The position numbers and the translations under genes are program-made. The notes under the pieces were generated by a model that was not told the DNA's origin, did no database searches, and saw only the letters and a list, made by a program, of their open reading frames with translations. Source: G963665005 sp963665005 (GTDB lineage: Bacteria; Bacillota; Clostridia; Christensenellales; SZUA-584). Taken from it: 64,000 bases of DNA. The stretch is from contig CAXXTQ010000001.1 in the NCBI GenBank assembly GCA_963665005.2, positions 806,001 to 870,000 on the forward strand, read 5' to 3'. Positions 16,970-24,417 of this stretch are shown piece after piece. Position 1 is the first letter of the stretch. Each line of letters begins with the position of its first letter.

Positions 16970-17701
16970 TTGGATATTGAGAAAATAGTAGCCAAGGTTA
17001 CGCAAGAAGTATATAAACGGCTGGATCAAAAGCAGATGCCCGCGGCAGCGCCGGTCACAGACCTTGCCGGAGCTTTAGAGCATTCGCTTTTGAATCCGGA
17101 TACCACGGCAGACGTGATTCGCCAGGGCTGTGCGGACGCTAAGAAATACCGTTTTGCGAATGTTTGCGTGACTCCGTATTTTGTAAGCCTTGCCGTAGAT
17201 TTGCTGCGCGGCAGCGGAATAGGCGTGTGTACGCCGGTTGGTTTTCCGCACGGGGCGGCTTCAACAGCGGCTAAATGCACAGAGATCCGCGAAGCGATAT
17301 TAAACGGCGCGAGTGAGCTTGATGTTTCTATGCAGATTGTTGCCATAAAATCAGGCGATTTTGAAGGTGCGCAAAAAGATTTAGCAGAGATGGTATCTGT
17401 TGCGGGCGGCCGTGTAAAAATTAAGGCGATATATGAGCAGGGGTTGCTGACTGATGAACAAAAGGTAAGATCACTTACCATAGCAAAGATGTGCGGCGTG
17501 GACTATATCAAAATATCAAACGCGCTGACGGGCAAGAAAGCGTGCATGAACGATGTCAAATACGTCCGCTCGATAATAGGCGGTAAGATAGGCATAAAGA
17601 TAGACGGCGGTATTAAAGACGCACAGACTGCGAGCATATTGCTCAATGCCGGTGCGAACAGGCTGGGGTGCAGTGCTTCGGTTAAGATTGTTACCGGGTA
17701 A
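16970..17701 (+). CDS. Divergent DeoC-family aldolase with encapsulation-like N-terminus (DeoC1)
   Basis: A 243-aa protein starting at TTG 16970 behind GAGGTGATG. Residues 1-22 (DIEKIVAKVTQEVYKRLDQK) form an amphipathic cargo-like helix followed by a Pro/Ala linker. The rest is a DeoC TIM barrel: HSLLNPDTT, VCTPVGFPHGAAS, and the expected catalytic residues Asp118, Lys171 and Lys200 (IGIKIDGGIKD). The Schiff-base motif is KISNALTG rather than the canonical KTSTGF, and HSLLNPD replaces HTLLKPD, so the phosphate or sugar pocket probably differs from true deoxyribose-phosphate aldolase. It probably acts inside the compartment, releasing an aldehyde to PduP. Next to a canonical DeoC. Confidence 0.82.
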   Translation: MDIEKIVAKVTQEVYKRLDQKQMPAAAPVTDLAGALEHSLLNPDTTADVIRQGCADAKKYRFANVCVTPYFVSLAVDLLRGSGIGVCTPVGFPHGAASTAAKCTEIREAILNGASELDVSMQIVAIKSGDFEGAQKDLAEMVSVAGGRVKIKAIYEQGLLTDEQKVRSLTIAKMCGVDYIKISNALTGKKACMNDVKYVRSIIGGKIGIKIDGGIKDAQTASILLNAGANRLGCSASVKIVTG

Positions 17702-17732
17702 TCTGCAAAAAAAATATAAAAGGTGAATGATA

Positions 17733-18563
17733 ATGGAAATTGATGCATTAATAGCACAAATAACAGAAGAAGTGATTAGGCAGATAAATAACGGCGGGGA
17801 TGTTAAGCAGGCGGGGCAAAGCGACGGTGTGCTTAATAAAATCGATCATACTCTGCTGAAACCCGACGCTACAAGAAGCCAGATCAAAAAAGTTTGTGAT
17901 GAGGCAAAGCAATACGGTTTTGCTAGCGTTTGCGTTAACCCTTCATACATTGAGTTTGTTGCAAACGAGCTTAAAGGTACGGCTGTTTCTCCATGCTGTG
18001 TTATAGGCTTTCCTTTAGGGGCGACCATGCCCGAAGTCAAAGCGTTTGAGGCAGATGCTTCTATAAACGCAGGCGCAAAAGAAATTGATATGGTTATAAA
18101 CATTGGCGCTGTAAAATCGGGAGAATGGGACATTGTAAAACGCGATATAGAAGCGGTTGTACGCGCAAGCAGAGGGCGTGCGATTGTAAAGGTTATTTTA
18201 GAGACATGCCTGCTTGACGATAATGAAAAGGTTGAAGCAAGCAAAACCTCGAAGCTTGCGGGTGTTGATTTTGTAAAAACATCGACAGGGTTCTCTACGG
18301 GCGGAGCGACGCTCGAAGACGTTCGCCTAATGCGCCAGGCGGTAGGGCCTAATCTCGGAGTAAAGGCGTCGGGCGGCGTGCGCGATTTAAAATCTGCACA
18401 GGATATGATAGCGGCGGGCGCAACAAGGCTTGGTACAAGCTCGGGAGTTAAAATAGCGCAGATACTTGGCGGACAGGTAGCCACCGACCAATGTATACAA
18501 TGCGGCAACTGTTTGAGTACATGCCCGGCCGGTTTAGTAAATATAACAAAAACAGATTATTAA
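17733..18563 (+). CDS. deoC: Deoxyribose-phosphate aldolase with C-terminal 4Fe-4S-type cysteine motif (DeoC2)
   Basis: A 276-aa protein; the ATG at 17733 is preferred over 17727 because AAAAGGTG sits eight bases upstream. Residues 1-20 (EIDALIAQITEEVIRQINNG) are an amphipathic cargo-like helix. The DeoC barrel follows: IDHTLLKPDATRSQ, CCVIGFPLGATMPEVK, Asp119, Schiff-base Lys182 in VKTSTGFSTGGAT and proton-relay Lys211 in GVKASGGVRD. It should cleave 2-deoxyribose-5-phosphate to acetaldehyde and glyceraldehyde-3-phosphate. Unusually the C-terminus adds Cys254-x2-Cys257-x2-Cys260-x3-Cys264-Pro (CIQCGNCLSTCP), a ferredoxin-type cluster motif not normally present in DeoC. It lies 31 nt after DeoC1. 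Confidence 0.92.
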   Translation: MEIDALIAQITEEVIRQINNGGDVKQAGQSDGVLNKIDHTLLKPDATRSQIKKVCDEAKQYGFASVCVNPSYIEFVANELKGTAVSPCCVIGFPLGATMPEVKAFEADASINAGAKEIDMVINIGAVKSGEWDIVKRDIEAVVRASRGRAIVKVILETCLLDDNEKVEASKTSKLAGVDFVKTSTGFSTGGATLEDVRLMRQAVGPNLGVKASGGVRDLKSAQDMIAAGATRLGTSSGVKIAQILGGQVATDQCIQCGNCLSTCPAGLVNITKTDY

Positions 18564-18620
18564 AAAAATATAAGAATTAGTTGAAAGGAATGCTTTATAC
18601 AAAATATAAGCAATAGTAAT

Positions 18621-19679
18621 ATGAGTAAAATGATGAAAGCAGTAAGAATGTACGCGCCCAGAGATTTAAGGCTTGAGCAGGTGCCCGTACCCGAAATAAA
18701 AGCCGACGAAGCTCTCATAAAGATAATGGCAGTCGGTATTTGCGGCAGCGATATTCCGCGTATTAACCAATACGGTGCGCACGTATCGCCGATTATACCC
18801 GGGCATGAATTCTCGGGGCAGATAGTTGAGGCGGGAAGTGAGTTAAAGAATTTTAAGGTTGGCGACAGAGTAACAGTGCCGCCCATTATGCCTTGCTTTA
18901 AATGCGAATTCTGCGAACAGGGACATTATTCGCTTTGTAAAGATTATAAATATTTCGGTTCGCGTAACGACGGCGCTTTTGCGCAGTATCTTGCCGTTCC
19001 CGAAGTTAATCTTTTAAAGATTGCGGATAACGTTTCTTACGAAGCAGGCGCCACGACAGACCCTCTGGCAAACGCGCTGCATGCGATTAAAAGAGGCGGC
19101 TTTAAGGCGGGCGACAAAGTATGCGTAATGGGCGTGGGGGCAATAGGGCTGTTTGTTCTTCAGTACGCTAAAGCCAAGGGCGCGGCAAAAGTTGTTGCGG
19201 TAGATGTAAACGATAAAAAACTCGAAGCGGCAAGAAATTGCGGCGCGGATATCGCAATAAACGGAATGGATGAAGACGTTGCAGAGCAAATCATAAAAGC
19301 TACCGACGGCGGTGCCGATCTGTGCGTCGATGCTTCGGGGTTTCCGCCCGCACAGCATAACGCTATAATGGCAACGGCTAAACACGGTACTACGGTTCTT
19401 CTTGGCATATCGCATAAACCGCTGACGCTTTCGGAAGAATGCGTCGACTGGGTAATGCGCGGAGAGAAAGCTATCGTGGGCTCGTGGAATTCGTTTTCGA
19501 AACCTTTTCCGGGCTGGGAATGGACTCACGGCGTAGAAAGCCTTGCGGACGGTACCATAGACGCCGAGAAGGTAATCACACATAAGCTGCGTTTAGAAGA
19601 CGTCGCTGACACATTCGATAAAATATATAAGAAAGAGCTGTTCTTTAATAAGATATTATTCCTGCCCTGGGCAGACTGA
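18621..19679 (+). CDS. Zinc-dependent polyol/sugar-phosphate dehydrogenase (GatD-like)
   Basis: A 352-aa medium-chain zinc dehydrogenase. Catalytic zinc ligands lie in GICGSDIPRIN and GHEFSG, structural zinc cysteines in CFKCEFCEQGHYSLC, and the nucleotide-binding loop is GVGAIGLFVLQYAKAKG. Segments such as GSDIPRINQYGAHV, GHEFSGQIV and IVGSWNSFSKPFPGWEW strongly resemble galactitol-1-phosphate 5-dehydrogenase. It would interconvert a polyol (phosphate) and a ketose (phosphate), or recycle NADH. No cargo peptide is visible. The ATG at 18621 has a poor ribosome binding site; a tiny eight-codon frame (18591-18617) sits between the AAGGA and the start. Confidence 0.82.
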   Translation: MSKMMKAVRMYAPRDLRLEQVPVPEIKADEALIKIMAVGICGSDIPRINQYGAHVSPIIPGHEFSGQIVEAGSELKNFKVGDRVTVPPIMPCFKCEFCEQGHYSLCKDYKYFGSRNDGAFAQYLAVPEVNLLKIADNVSYEAGATTDPLANALHAIKRGGFKAGDKVCVMGVGAIGLFVLQYAKAKGAAKVVAVDVNDKKLEAARNCGADIAINGMDEDVAEQIIKATDGGADLCVDASGFPPAQHNAIMATAKHGTTVLLGISHKPLTLSEECVDWVMRGEKAIVGSWNSFSKPFPGWEWTHGVESLADGTIDAEKVITHKLRLEDVADTFDKIYKKELFFNKILFLPWAD

Positions 19680-19718
19680 TATTTAAGTATCGAAATGGCA
19701 CCAGATAGGAGATAAGAT

Positions 19719-20750
19719 ATGAAGGCATTTGTTTATCACGGAGATAAGAATTTCTCGATCGATGAGCTGCCCAAACCAAAGGCAGGGGCAGGCGAAGCGG
19801 TCGCAAAGATACTGTGCGCGTCAATTTGCGGTACCGATTTGAGAACATTCAGGTTTGGAAACGCAAAGCTAAAAACGCCCGTAACAATAGGGCACGAAGC
19901 TTGTTATGAGATTATCGAAACGGGAGAAGGGGTAGATCTAACGCTTGGAGATCGCTATATTATTGCGCCGGCGCTCGGCTGCGGGCAATGCAAGAGCTGC
20001 AAAAAAGGGCGTACGAATATGTGCGACAACCTTCAGACTATAGGATTTGATTACCCCGGTACTTTTTCGGAATATATAAAAATACCTGCTTTGGCGATTG
20101 AGAGAGGGCATCTTATAAAAGTGCCTGACAGCGTTTCTGACAAAGAAGCAAGCGTTGTTGAGCCGGTTGCGTGTGCAATGAATGCGCAGAGTTTTTTAAA
20201 GATAGAAAAAGGCGATAATGTTGTAATCTACGGCGCCGGATATCTCGGATGTATTCATGCTGAGCTTGCTTTAATGCAGGGCGCGGATAAGGTGTTTATT
20301 GCCGAAATATCAGAAAAACGCAGAGAAAAAGCTAAAGCTTTTGTTCCGGGCGCACATGTTATAAACTCGGGAGACAGCGACTATATGGATAAGATAAAAT
20401 CTGTTGCCGGCGTTTCGGGCATTGATGTTGTTATCACGGCTTGCCCGGCGGGAATCACACATAAACAGGGACTCGAGCTTCTGTATAAAAACGGCAGAAT
20501 GAGTTTGTTCGGCGGGCTTCCGGGAGATAATAACTATCATCTGGACAGCAATCTGATTCACTATAAAGAGCTTGGCGTGTTTGGTGCACATGCCTCTACA
20601 GTAGCGCAGAATAAACGTGCGCTTGAGGCAGTTGTAAACGGAAAACTGAATGTCGACAAATATATAACAGCATTTGCTTTTGAAGATACACAGAAGGCTT
20701 TCGTCGCACTGATAGAAGAAAACGCTGAAAAGGCGGTTGTTATACCATAG
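19719..20750 (+). CDS. Zinc-dependent medium-chain alcohol/polyol dehydrogenase
   Basis: A 343-aa zinc dehydrogenase: catalytic ligands in SICGTDLRTFRFG and GHEACYEI, structural zinc motif CGQCKSCKKGRTNMC, and nucleotide loop GAGYLGCIHAELALMQG. It is only distantly similar to its upstream neighbour, so this is not a recent duplication. It resembles sorbitol/threonine dehydrogenase-like proteins from carbohydrate operons. In this position it may reduce an aldehyde or ketose to recycle NADH, or prepare the substrate of the aldolases. It has an AGGAG-like site 39 nt after the first dehydrogenase. Last gene of the BMC operon, followed by a terminator. Confidence 0.82.
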   Translation: MKAFVYHGDKNFSIDELPKPKAGAGEAVAKILCASICGTDLRTFRFGNAKLKTPVTIGHEACYEIIETGEGVDLTLGDRYIIAPALGCGQCKSCKKGRTNMCDNLQTIGFDYPGTFSEYIKIPALAIERGHLIKVPDSVSDKEASVVEPVACAMNAQSFLKIEKGDNVVIYGAGYLGCIHAELALMQGADKVFIAEISEKRREKAKAFVPGAHVINSGDSDYMDKIKSVAGVSGIDVVITACPAGITHKQGLELLYKNGRMSLFGGLPGDNNYHLDSNLIHYKELGVFGAHASTVAQNKRALEAVVNGKLNVDKYITAFAFEDTQKAFVALIEENAEKAVVIP

Positions 20751-20774
20751 TAGTTGTTTAGCTAAGTTATATAG

Positions 20775-20817
20775 AAAAAGCTTGAGGTTTTCTTAAAAGA
20801 TTAACCTTAAGCTTTTT
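20775..20817 (+). terminator. Rho-independent terminator of the BMC operon
   Basis: AAAAAGCTTGAGGTT (20775-20789) pairs with AACCTTAAGCTTTTT (20803-20817) with one G-U pair and a 13-nt loop, ending in a T run. It lies 25 nt after the last dehydrogenase stop. Confidence 0.85.
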
Positions 20818-20882
20818 GTTATGGAGCCGTTTGAAAAAATCTATTCATAATGCATATTAATGGTATGAAGAAAAGCAGCATT

Positions 20883-22304
20883 TTATTTTAATACAACATA
20901 GATAACTTTATCTTTTTCCTCGGTATCTTTTACGCTTTTAATTTTAAGCAGGAAACTGTCGCATTCATCTTCCAATGTTTCGTTTACGTAGAAATAAAAT
21001 TTTCCGCTGTGTTTATTGCTGCCGTTTACTATACTATAGTAATAGTTTCTCAGGTCATTTCCTAATATCATATCTTCGATAGGCTGCAGGGTGCGGCTTT
21101 CTCCTGAACAGTCTGCGATAACACTTACCTCTTCAAGGCGATATTCAAGCTCGTCAGTTTTCTCTATATCAGCGAAAGAGTAATTGCCCGGCTTATTTGC
21201 AAAACAATCAGAATTTTCTGCGTTATTTTCTACAGCTGCGCTGATTGCCATATATGTTTTTCCCGTTCCGGCTGTGTAAATGTGGTATAAAACACTGCTC
21301 CAGGTATTTTTGTCATTAACTTTTTTACTGAAATAAAAATCTTTTATAGTAATATTCCAATTGTTTATTTGTATTTTATCGCCTAATCCGTATAACCCGC
21401 ACACCTGTATTTGTGCACTTTTTTCCGTCACATTTTCGGAAGAATCCTCAGCCTTGAATGTAACGGTATAAAGCCCAGGTTCGTTTAAATTGATGTCTGA
21501 TTCTATTTGGACATTATCCGTGATATCGCCGTCGTAGTTATCAGAAGCGCTTACCATCGCAGCGAAATCAATTTGTTCTCCCTGAATAACTTCGCTTGGG
21601 CAGTTAATATTGATCAAAGGCGCTTGAGTATCTTTGACGATTATTTCATATTCATACGTTTCATCAAAGCCTCGGGAATTCCAGACATGAACAGCAATCG
21701 TGAAAGTACCAATTTTGTCTTGTTCAAAAGCAGAATCGTCGATATCGTATTCACCGTCTTTTAAATCTGTAATTTTAAAAGTGTCTGATATATTTATGGG
21801 CTCCCCGAATTCAAATTCGCTCATTATTTGCTCTGCCTTTGGCAGTATATTTTCAACAATTTCAAACTCGGCAGTAAGCTCATACTGTTTTTTATCAGAC
21901 TCTGCCAAATAAATTACGGAATAGCGGCCTAGTTTGTCGATTTCAATGTTATCTTCTTCAATGCTTACATCCCAGTCTCTGTCAGAATCATCTTTGATTT
22001 TTATATAGTCTAACAGATTATACACTTCCGTTGCTTCAATCTTATTTTCTGTGATTTCACATTCAGGCGGGCCGAGCCAGTCTATTACTCCCGTTACCGT
22101 CAACACGACAACGGCGGCTGCGGCAGCAAGCAAAACACCCAATCCCCAAAAAACGGCTAAAATGCTTTTCTTTTTTTTAGGTTTTATTGTTTTAGGCTTA
22201 TCTGAAAGTTCTTTTGTTTGGCTTTTTGCGTAAAGCGGAGCGCCGCAGTTTTCACAAAATATGTTGTCAGCATCAGCTTCTTGGCCGCATTTTCTACAAT
22301 ACAT
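20883..22304 (-). CDS. Zinc-ribbon membrane protein with extracellular Ig-like domains
   Basis: A protein of about 473 aa beginning MYCRKCGQEADADNIFCENCG, an N-terminal zinc ribbon (two CxxC pairs), then a Lys-rich linker and a single membrane span around residues 48-70 (AVFWGLGVLLAAAAAVVVLTV). The outer part contains bacterial Ig-like repeats; one (near residues 225-300, QIDFAAMVSASDNYDGDITDN) resembles HYR/DUF5011-type domains with the DNYDGDIT signature. The final 140 residues are a separate beta-rich domain, possibly DUF4352-like (NWNITIKDFYFSK). The start at 22304 has GGAGG at good spacing. Likely a surface or sensor protein; function unknown. Confidence 0.72.
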   Translation of the reverse strand: MYCRKCGQEADADNIFCENCGAPLYAKSQTKELSDKPKTIKPKKKKSILAVFWGLGVLLAAAAAVVVLTVTGVIDWLGPPECEITENKIEATEVYNLLDYIKIKDDSDRDWDVSIEEDNIEIDKLGRYSVIYLAESDKKQYELTAEFEIVENILPKAEQIMSEFEFGEPINISDTFKITDLKDGEYDIDDSAFEQDKIGTFTIAVHVWNSRGFDETYEYEIIVKDTQAPLININCPSEVIQGEQIDFAAMVSASDNYDGDITDNVQIESDINLNEPGLYTVTFKAEDSSENVTEKSAQIQVCGLYGLGDKIQINNWNITIKDFYFSKKVNDKNTWSSVLYHIYTAGTGKTYMAISAAVENNAENSDCFANKPGNYSFADIEKTDELEYRLEEVSVIADCSGESRTLQPIEDMILGNDLRNYYYSIVNGSNKHSGKFYFYVNETLEDECDSFLLKIKSVKDTEEKDKVIYVVLK

Positions 22305-22519
22305 TGGAATCCTCCGTTTTTTTTGAAGCACTAATAAAGTTGTTTGATATATTTATATAGGATTGGTATAAAAAAATTTAAATATTTATTTTATATATTT
22401 GTGAACTATCATTTTTAATATACACCTGTATACATAATAATGCAATTTATTACACAAAAAATGGAATTACGCGCATTGCAGAGCAAGAATTAATATTATC
22501 TTTCTTACAATTGGAAAAT

Positions 22520-22561
22520 AAAAAAGCTGTAGAACCCTTTTTTTGAAAGGCTCAGGCTTTT
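22520..22561 (-). terminator. Probable terminator downstream of tRNA-Thr
   Basis: On the minus strand AAAAAGCCTGAGCC and the GGGTTCTACAGCTTTTTT segment form an imperfect stem ending in a T run, directly after the CCA end of tRNA-Thr. The stem has internal mismatches. Confidence 0.45.
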
Positions 22562-22637
22562 TGGAGCCGCTAATCAGATTCGAACTGATGACCCCATCCT
22601 TACCATGGATGTGCTCTACCTACTGAGCTATAGCGGC
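22562..22637 (-). tRNA. tRNA-Thr (anticodon GGT)
   Basis: The minus strand folds as a cloverleaf: acceptor GCCGCTA (22637-22631) with TAGCGGC, D-arm with AGCTCAGTAGGTAGAGC, anticodon stem CATCC/GGATG enclosing the loop ATGGTAA (anticodon GGT), and T-loop TTCGAAT. Discriminator base T and encoded CCA (22564-22562). 76 nt. Confidence 0.96.
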
Positions 22638-22697
22638 TCGTTATTTATAAATTTTGAACAGTTGCGAATGATATTATAATGCAAAAGCTTGCGTATT

Positions 22698-23855
22698 TCA
22701 AGTTTTTTGTTTTTTCTCTTTTCTGGTTGCAAGAGAGAAAAATATTGCCATACCTGCGGCACAAAGGCCTGCTACTATAAATGTAGGAATAAAATTAGCG
22801 CCGACGACAAGCGCTCCGGCAAGAAGCGGCATTGTTGCGCCTCCAAGCCCTGTTGTAGACATCATCAAGTTAGAAACTGTACCTGCGTTTTTGGGATATT
22901 TTTTTGATACGATATCCATGATGATCGGCCATGTCGGTCCGGCAAACAGGCCGAGGAAACCGTATGATACGAGCTTAACGGTAGAAGAAGGAAACGCTAT
23001 TATTAACAAAATACTAACTAAGACGCCGACGGCACAAATGGTAACCGTTGTTTTGTGCCTTAAGCGTATTGCGCCGAGAAAAAGCCGGCTGGGAATCATT
23101 CCTACCCAGAAAAGGCTAAGAGCAAGTGCGCTGTATTGCGGAGTACCCAGAGTAAGCTCAAAATAGCTGTCTGCAAAAAAGGCTATTCCTTCTTCTATGC
23201 CCATATATAATAATATGGCGATAGATAAGAACAAAAAATTCTTTTTAAAAAAGAATGCAAAAGCGGAACGTATTCCCGAATGCGAGCTGCCTTTTATATC
23301 TTTTTTATATTTTGTGAATGAAAAAAGTATAAACACCGCCAGTAAAAGAGCGGATACCATGCCAAAAAGGTTGTTATAAGAATATCCGGCAGAAAAGAGG
23401 GCTTCGCATGCAAAAGGGGATAAAACTGCGCCCAGGCTGAATACTGCCTGCGAGATTCCAAGATGTTTTGCAGATTTTTCGCTGAACTCTGTGGCAAGCG
23501 TTGCAGACATTGTACCTTCGGTTACGCTATAGCCTGCGCCGCAGAGTAAAATGCCTATTATAAAATAGATCAAGCTCGAAGTAACAGCGACAAGAAAAGT
23601 GCCTATAACCATTAGCGGCAGGGCTATCATCAACACACCTTTTTTGCCTATTCTTTCGGATAAAGAACCAAGAAATAAAGGCGGCAGGCAAATTCCTATA
23701 TATTGCACGGAAATTAGAACGCCCATCATAAGGCTGGATAAATCAAATTTTTGAGCGATTTGCAGCAGAGATATCTGATACATAGCGAGATACACTCCGC
23801 ACATTCCAACGGAAAGATTAGCTGAAGGGAGAATAAGCTTGTGCCTGATATTCAT
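22698..23855 (-). CDS. Major facilitator superfamily transporter
   Basis: A 385-aa protein with about 12 predicted membrane segments. The family's cytoplasmic loop motif between helices 2 and 3 is visible as LGSLSERIGKKGVLM, and a related repeat of it occurs mid-protein (FLGAIRLRHKTT). The C-terminus is Lys-rich (ATRKEKKQKT). It is co-oriented with the fumarase genes, with a 25-nt gap, so it may carry a dicarboxylate or related metabolite, but the sequence gives no substrate. It is the last gene of that minus-strand operon. Confidence 0.83.
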   Translation of the reverse strand: MNIRHKLILPSANLSVGMCGVYLAMYQISLLQIAQKFDLSSLMMGVLISVQYIGICLPPLFLGSLSERIGKKGVLMIALPLMVIGTFLVAVTSSLIYFIIGILLCGAGYSVTEGTMSATLATEFSEKSAKHLGISQAVFSLGAVLSPFACEALFSAGYSYNNLFGMVSALLLAVFILFSFTKYKKDIKGSSHSGIRSAFAFFFKKNFLFLSIAILLYMGIEEGIAFFADSYFELTLGTPQYSALALSLFWVGMIPSRLFLGAIRLRHKTTVTICAVGVLVSILLIIAFPSSTVKLVSYGFLGLFAGPTWPIIMDIVSKKYPKNAGTVSNLMMSTTGLGGATMPLLAGALVVGANFIPTFIVAGLCAAGMAIFFSLATRKEKKQKT

Positions 23856-23880
23856 TTAGTATGCCTTTCATGAAGATAAG

Positions 23881-24408
23881 TTAGTTATTGCAAAACACGC
23901 TGTTGCCGCGGTTGTCGACAGCTACTATGAGCGGGACTTTATCAAACGTTATCTCTCGTATAGCTTCTGCGCCAAGGTCGGCAAACGCAATTTCGCGAAC
24001 GGCTGTTATATGAGAAGCGATAAGCGCACCCGCGCCGCCCACCGCCGCAAAGTATACGGCGCCGTTTCGCATTATAGCGTCTTTGACGTCGTCAGAAACA
24101 GGCCCCTTTCCTATTACAAAGCGAAGGCCGAGGTCATATAATCGGGGCGCGAAAGCATTCATGCGCGATGAGGTTGTCGGCCCGCACGAGTTTATGACAC
24201 GCCCCGGCATATCGGGGCAAGGGCCAGCATAAAATATGCCGTTATTTTTAATGGGGAAAGGCAATTCTTCGCCTTTTTGCATCATTCCAAAAAGCCTTGC
24301 GTGCGCGGCGTCTCTTGCGGTATACACTTTTCCCGATAAAGATATGCTCATACCGGCTTTTAATTTTTGTATATCTTTCTTGTCAATCGGCGTTTTTATT
24401 TCTACCAT
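23881..24408 (-). CDS. Class I fumarate hydratase, beta subunit (Fe-S hydro-lyase C-terminal domain)
   Basis: A 175-aa protein matching the C-terminal part of class I fumarases/L(+)-tartrate dehydratase beta: LSGKVYTARDAAHARLF, FYAGPCPDMPGRVINSCGPTT and FVIGKGPVSDDVKDAI, and a late AVYFAAVGGAGALIA. In two-subunit enzymes it pairs with the alpha chain that carries the 4Fe-4S cluster. It converts fumarate and malate reversibly (or tartrate to oxaloacetate; the two are hard to separate by sequence). TAAGGAGC precedes the start, 9 nt after the alpha gene. Confidence 0.92.
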   Translation of the reverse strand: MVEIKTPIDKKDIQKLKAGMSISLSGKVYTARDAAHARLFGMMQKGEELPFPIKNNGIFYAGPCPDMPGRVINSCGPTTSSRMNAFAPRLYDLGLRFVIGKGPVSDDVKDAIMRNGAVYFAAVGGAGALIASHITAVREIAFADLGAEAIREITFDKVPLIVAVDNRGNSVFCNN

Positions 24409-24417
24409 GCTTGCTCC

